Notes under the pieces: model-generated
The model's input: the letters and a program-made list of their open reading frames with translations, nothing else
The model's database searches: none
What the model was told of the DNA's origin: nothing
Made by a program: the position numbers and the translations under genes
Source: Kutzneria sp. 744
Lineage (GTDB): Bacteria > Actinomycetota > Actinomycetes > Mycobacteriales > Pseudonocardiaceae
Length of the DNA: 53,424 bases
Assembly (NCBI RefSeq): GCF_000568255.1
Contig: NZ_KK037166.1
Location: 10,578,272-10,631,695 of the forward strand
Direction of reading: 5' to 3'
Shown: piece after piece, positions 51,683 to 53,424 of the stretch
Numbering within the stretch: the stretch's first letter is position 1
How the letters are laid out: each line of letters opens with the position of its first letter

Positions 51683-52020
51683 ACAGACTCCTTTGGCGCA
51701 AGGGCGATCGACAGCCGGGCGAGCGACGCCGGCACCACCCAGTGGTGAATTCGATTGCCGTCGCGCGTAGTGCCGACGAGGCCGGCCGCGCGCAGCACCT
51801 TGAGATGGTGAGAGATCGTCGGCCCGGTCAGGTCGAACTCCGAGCTCAGGTCGTAAACACAGGCCTGGCCGCCCGGGTGCGTCGCGATCAGGCTCAACAA
51901 CCGCAGTCGCACCGGATCGGCGATCGCGCGCAGCACGTGCGCCAGCTCTTCGGCCTCCGCCGTGGACAAGGCGGTCTCAGTCACCGAGGCGAGGGACGCT
52001 GGCTCCGCTGGCATGCGCAC
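51679..52020 (-). CDS. arsR: ArsR-family metalloregulator
   Basis: A 113-residue winged-helix repressor from ATG 52020. The sensing motif is GGQACVYDLSSEF, with a single Cys where the others have CxC, so As(III) binding may need other ligands or may be weaker. The recognition helix is LTGPTISHHLKVLRAAGLVG. It heads a two-gene operon with the ArsO-like flavoprotein. Confidence 0.87.
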   Translation of the reverse strand: MRMPAEPASLASVTETALSTAEAEELAHVLRAIADPVRLRLLSLIATHPGGQACVYDLSSEFDLTGPTISHHLKVLRAAGLVGTTRDGNRIHHWVVPASLARLSIALAPKESV

Positions 52021-52038
52021 ATATTGACATTCTTCGAT
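52021..52038 (-). promoter_or_regulatory. ArsR-type operator candidate
   Basis: Directly upstream of the arsR start, the plus strand reads ATATTGACATTCTTCGAT. TTGACA-N4-TCGAT patterns are common in actinobacterial ArsR sites. No longer dyad was found. Confidence 0.4.
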
Positions 52039-52071
52039 CCAGGCGGCCAGGGTGTGAACGGGTGTCGTCCG

Positions 52072-52917
52072 CTACTCCGCCGGCGTTGCCGTGCGGCGTT
52101 CCAGGAAGACCGTGTCGCGCCAGCGGCCGTGGTGCTGGGCGATGCGTTCCCGCACGCCGATCGTGCGGAATCCGGATTGGCGGTGCAGGGCGAGGCTGGC
52201 CTTGTTCTCGGGGAAGATCGAGGTCTGCAACGTCCACAGCCCGGTGTCGTCGGCGGCGCAGACCTGCTGGCGCAGCAACGCTTTTCCGACGCCGCGGCCG
52301 CGAAATCCGTCGCCCACGTACACGGAAGTCTCGGCGACGCCGGCGTAGCAGTCGCGTGTCGAGACCGCTGTGGCCGCGGCCCAGCCCGCGACCTGGCCGT
52401 CGACCTCGGCCACCCAGCGGTGGTCGCGCAGCCAGTGCTGCTCCAGGTAGTCCTGAGCGGGGACTTCGGTCTCGAACGTGGCGTTGCCGGTGGCGATGCC
52501 CTCGCCGTAGATGCGCAGCACCGTCGGCCAGTCCTCCTTGCGCAGCGCGCGAACCACGACGTCCGCCGGGGCTTCCGGGCAGCACGGCTGCGCCGACAGC
52601 ATGCCCATCACCGCGTCGGCCGCCTGCGGCAGGCCGGTGCAGCACGCCTCGTTCACGGTGACCACCGTCGCGGTGCCGCGCTTCTGCACCAGGACGAAGC
52701 CCACCTTCGTCAGCCACTGCACGTGGTGGGAGCACGTCGACTGGCCGATGCCGAGCAGTGAGGTCAGCTCGCCGACGGTCAGGCCGTCCGGTGACGTCGC
52801 CACCGCGTGCAGCAGGCGGACCCGCGTGGGCTCGGCCAGGCAGCCGAACCAGTGTGCGTAGGTCTCAGCCTCGCCGGGGTCGAGCAGGCGGCGCTGCTCC
52901 TCGTGCGTTGTCGTCAC
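52072..52917 (-). CDS. ArsR-ArsN fusion: metalloregulator plus GNAT acetyltransferase
   Basis: A 281-residue two-domain protein. Residues 1-105 are an ArsR-type winged helix (LGIGQSTCSHHVQWLTKVGF) with thiols in NEACCTGL and QPCCPEAP rather than the CVCDL motif. Residues 115-275 are a phosphinothricin-acetyltransferase-like GNAT: VRALRKEDWPTVLRIYGEGI, ATFETEVPA, TSVYVGDGFRGRGVGKALL with the acetyl-CoA loop, and NKASLALHRQSGFRTIGV. ArsN1-type enzymes acetylate the amino group of arsinothricin and so detoxify it. A product-resistance gene of this kind fits an island that makes an amino-acid arsenical. It is divergent from the flavoprotein at 53016. Confidence 0.85.
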   Translation of the reverse strand: MTTTHEEQRRLLDPGEAETYAHWFGCLAEPTRVRLLHAVATSPDGLTVGELTSLLGIGQSTCSHHVQWLTKVGFVLVQKRGTATVVTVNEACCTGLPQAADAVMGMLSAQPCCPEAPADVVVRALRKEDWPTVLRIYGEGIATGNATFETEVPAQDYLEQHWLRDHRWVAEVDGQVAGWAAATAVSTRDCYAGVAETSVYVGDGFRGRGVGKALLRQQVCAADDTGLWTLQTSIFPENKASLALHRQSGFRTIGVRERIAQHHGRWRDTVFLERRTATPAE

Positions 52918-52956
52918 CCGTCCAGTATCTATCCAGATCGATGGTTGCGTCCATCT

Positions 52957-52972
52957 ATCTATCCGGATAGAT
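52957..52972. promoter_or_regulatory. 16-bp palindrome in a divergent promoter
   Basis: ATCTATCCGGATAGAT is perfectly symmetric and sits midway between the ArsR-ArsN start (52917) and the flavoprotein start (53016). A related half-site, GTATCTATCCAGATCGAT, lies at 52926-52943. The fusion protein itself is the likely ligand-responsive repressor. Confidence 0.6.
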
Positions 52973-53015
52973 TGAAGACCGTTGGATCGACGAGCATCGA
53001 TACAAGGAGTTCGGG

Positions 53016-53424
53016 ATGAGCGAGTTGCCCGTTGTTGTGGTCGGCGCCGGCCCGGTGGGCCTGGCCGCGGCGGCGCACCTGACCGAACGAGGTCTCACGC
53101 CGCTGGTGCTGGAGGCTGGCCCGAGCGCCGGACACGCGGTGGCGCAGTGGAACCACGTGCGCCTGTTCTCGTCGTGGTCGGAGCTGGTCGACCCGGCGGC
53201 CGGGCGGCTGCTGGAGCCGACGGGCTGGCAGCGACCAGCCGACAAGGAGTACCCAACCGGCGCGGAGTGGGCGAACCAGTACCTGCGCCCCCTGGCCGAC
53301 GCGCTCGGCGACCGGGTGCGGCTCGGCGCTCGGGTGGTCGGCGTGGCGCGACGGGGCCGTGACCGCGTCGTCGACGCCGGTCGGGACGCCGAGCCGCTGA
53401 CCGTGCACGTCGAGACGGAGAAGG
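53016..53424 (+). CDS. FAD/NAD(P)-dependent oxidoreductase, N-terminal part (runs off the right edge)
   Basis: ATG 53016 follows AAGGAG. The 136 visible residues contain VVVVGAGPVGLAAAAHLTE (FAD site), VAQWNHVRLFSSWSELVDPA and VVGVARRGRDRVVDAGRD, nearly the same words as the flavoprotein at 21444, so the two are close paralogues. Both are divergent from an ArsR-type regulator. The remainder, including the NADPH domain and any Cys tail, is outside the window. Confidence 0.85.
   Translation, partial: MSELPVVVVGAGPVGLAAAAHLTERGLTPLVLEAGPSAGHAVAQWNHVRLFSSWSELVDPAAGRLLEPTGWQRPADKEYPTGAEWANQYLRPLADALGDRVRLGARVVGVARRGRDRVVDAGRDAEPLTVHVETEK

Noticed and set aside
1-53424. tRNA, rRNA genes or CRISPR arrays
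   Set aside because: No cloverleaf with a CCA end, no rRNA signature and no regularly spaced repeats were found on reading.

Overview
The window comes from a high-GC actinomycete. GC-rich third codon positions, many GTG and ATGA-coupled starts, Tat and Sec leaders, ricin-lectin glycosidases and actinobacterial IS5-family elements all fit; a Pseudonocardiaceae-like or Streptomyces-like organism is my inference. No rRNA, tRNA or CRISPR array was seen.

Layout. (1) 1-3.6 kb: the end of a fatty-acyl-AMP ligase, a decayed IS5-type element and a lone ABC exporter. (2) 3.7-12 kb: three secreted glycoside hydrolases (GH92 with a beta-propeller, GH5-like, GH31 with a ricin lectin), then a small secreted protein partly copied in a perfect 510-bp tandem duplication. 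(3) 13.2-20.2 kb: a scar region of broken genes (XRE regulator, triple cold-shock protein, tyrosine phosphatase, DnaE2) and a complete IS5-family element that sits exactly between the ribosome binding site and the ATG of a methyltransferase. (4) 20.9-53.4 kb: a large arsenic-linked island.

The island is the interesting part. It is bracketed by two ArsR/flavoprotein modules. Inside are a Tat-exported molybdopterin oxidoreductase and a LuxR-type regulator divergent from an AroA-like enzyme. That enzyme is translationally coupled to a phosphoglycerate-mutase-like enzyme and followed by a CTP-synthase-like amidotransferase lacking the catalytic His. This trio matches the C-As bond-forming logic proposed for streptomycete arseno-organic natural products (arsenoenolpyruvate synthase plus mutase). 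A PiT-type transporter with a CMCCC motif follows.

Then comes a section I do not recognise from any described pathway: three Cys-rich mini-proteins, an M28 peptidase (now split), a CMD/AhpD-like protein, three divergent ATP-grasp ligases, two FemAB/GNAT-like transferases, a heterodimeric ABC exporter and a PLP aminotransferase. Four proteins of three unrelated families end in a bare Cys-Cys, and the mini-proteins carry CC, CCG or CCGEP repeats. Vicinal dithiols bind trivalent arsenic, so the tails look like a shared arsenical-binding device. A copper module (CopZ, small membrane protein, CopA, YcnI, CopD, plus a metal-binding-type lipoprotein) is interleaved with the second FemAB-like gene. 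The island ends with ArsR regulators, an ArsO-like flavoprotein and an ArsR-ArsN fusion; ArsN-type enzymes acetylate amino-acid arsenicals such as arsinothricin.

Working model (inference): inorganic arsenic and PEP give arsonopyruvate; the aminotransferase makes an arsono-amino acid; ATP-grasp and FemAB-like enzymes attach it to a peptide or thiol-rich carrier; the ABC pair exports the product; ArsN and the ArsR-controlled genes give self-protection. No arsonopyruvate decarboxylase or polyketide synthase is present, so the product should differ from the known polyketide arsenicals.
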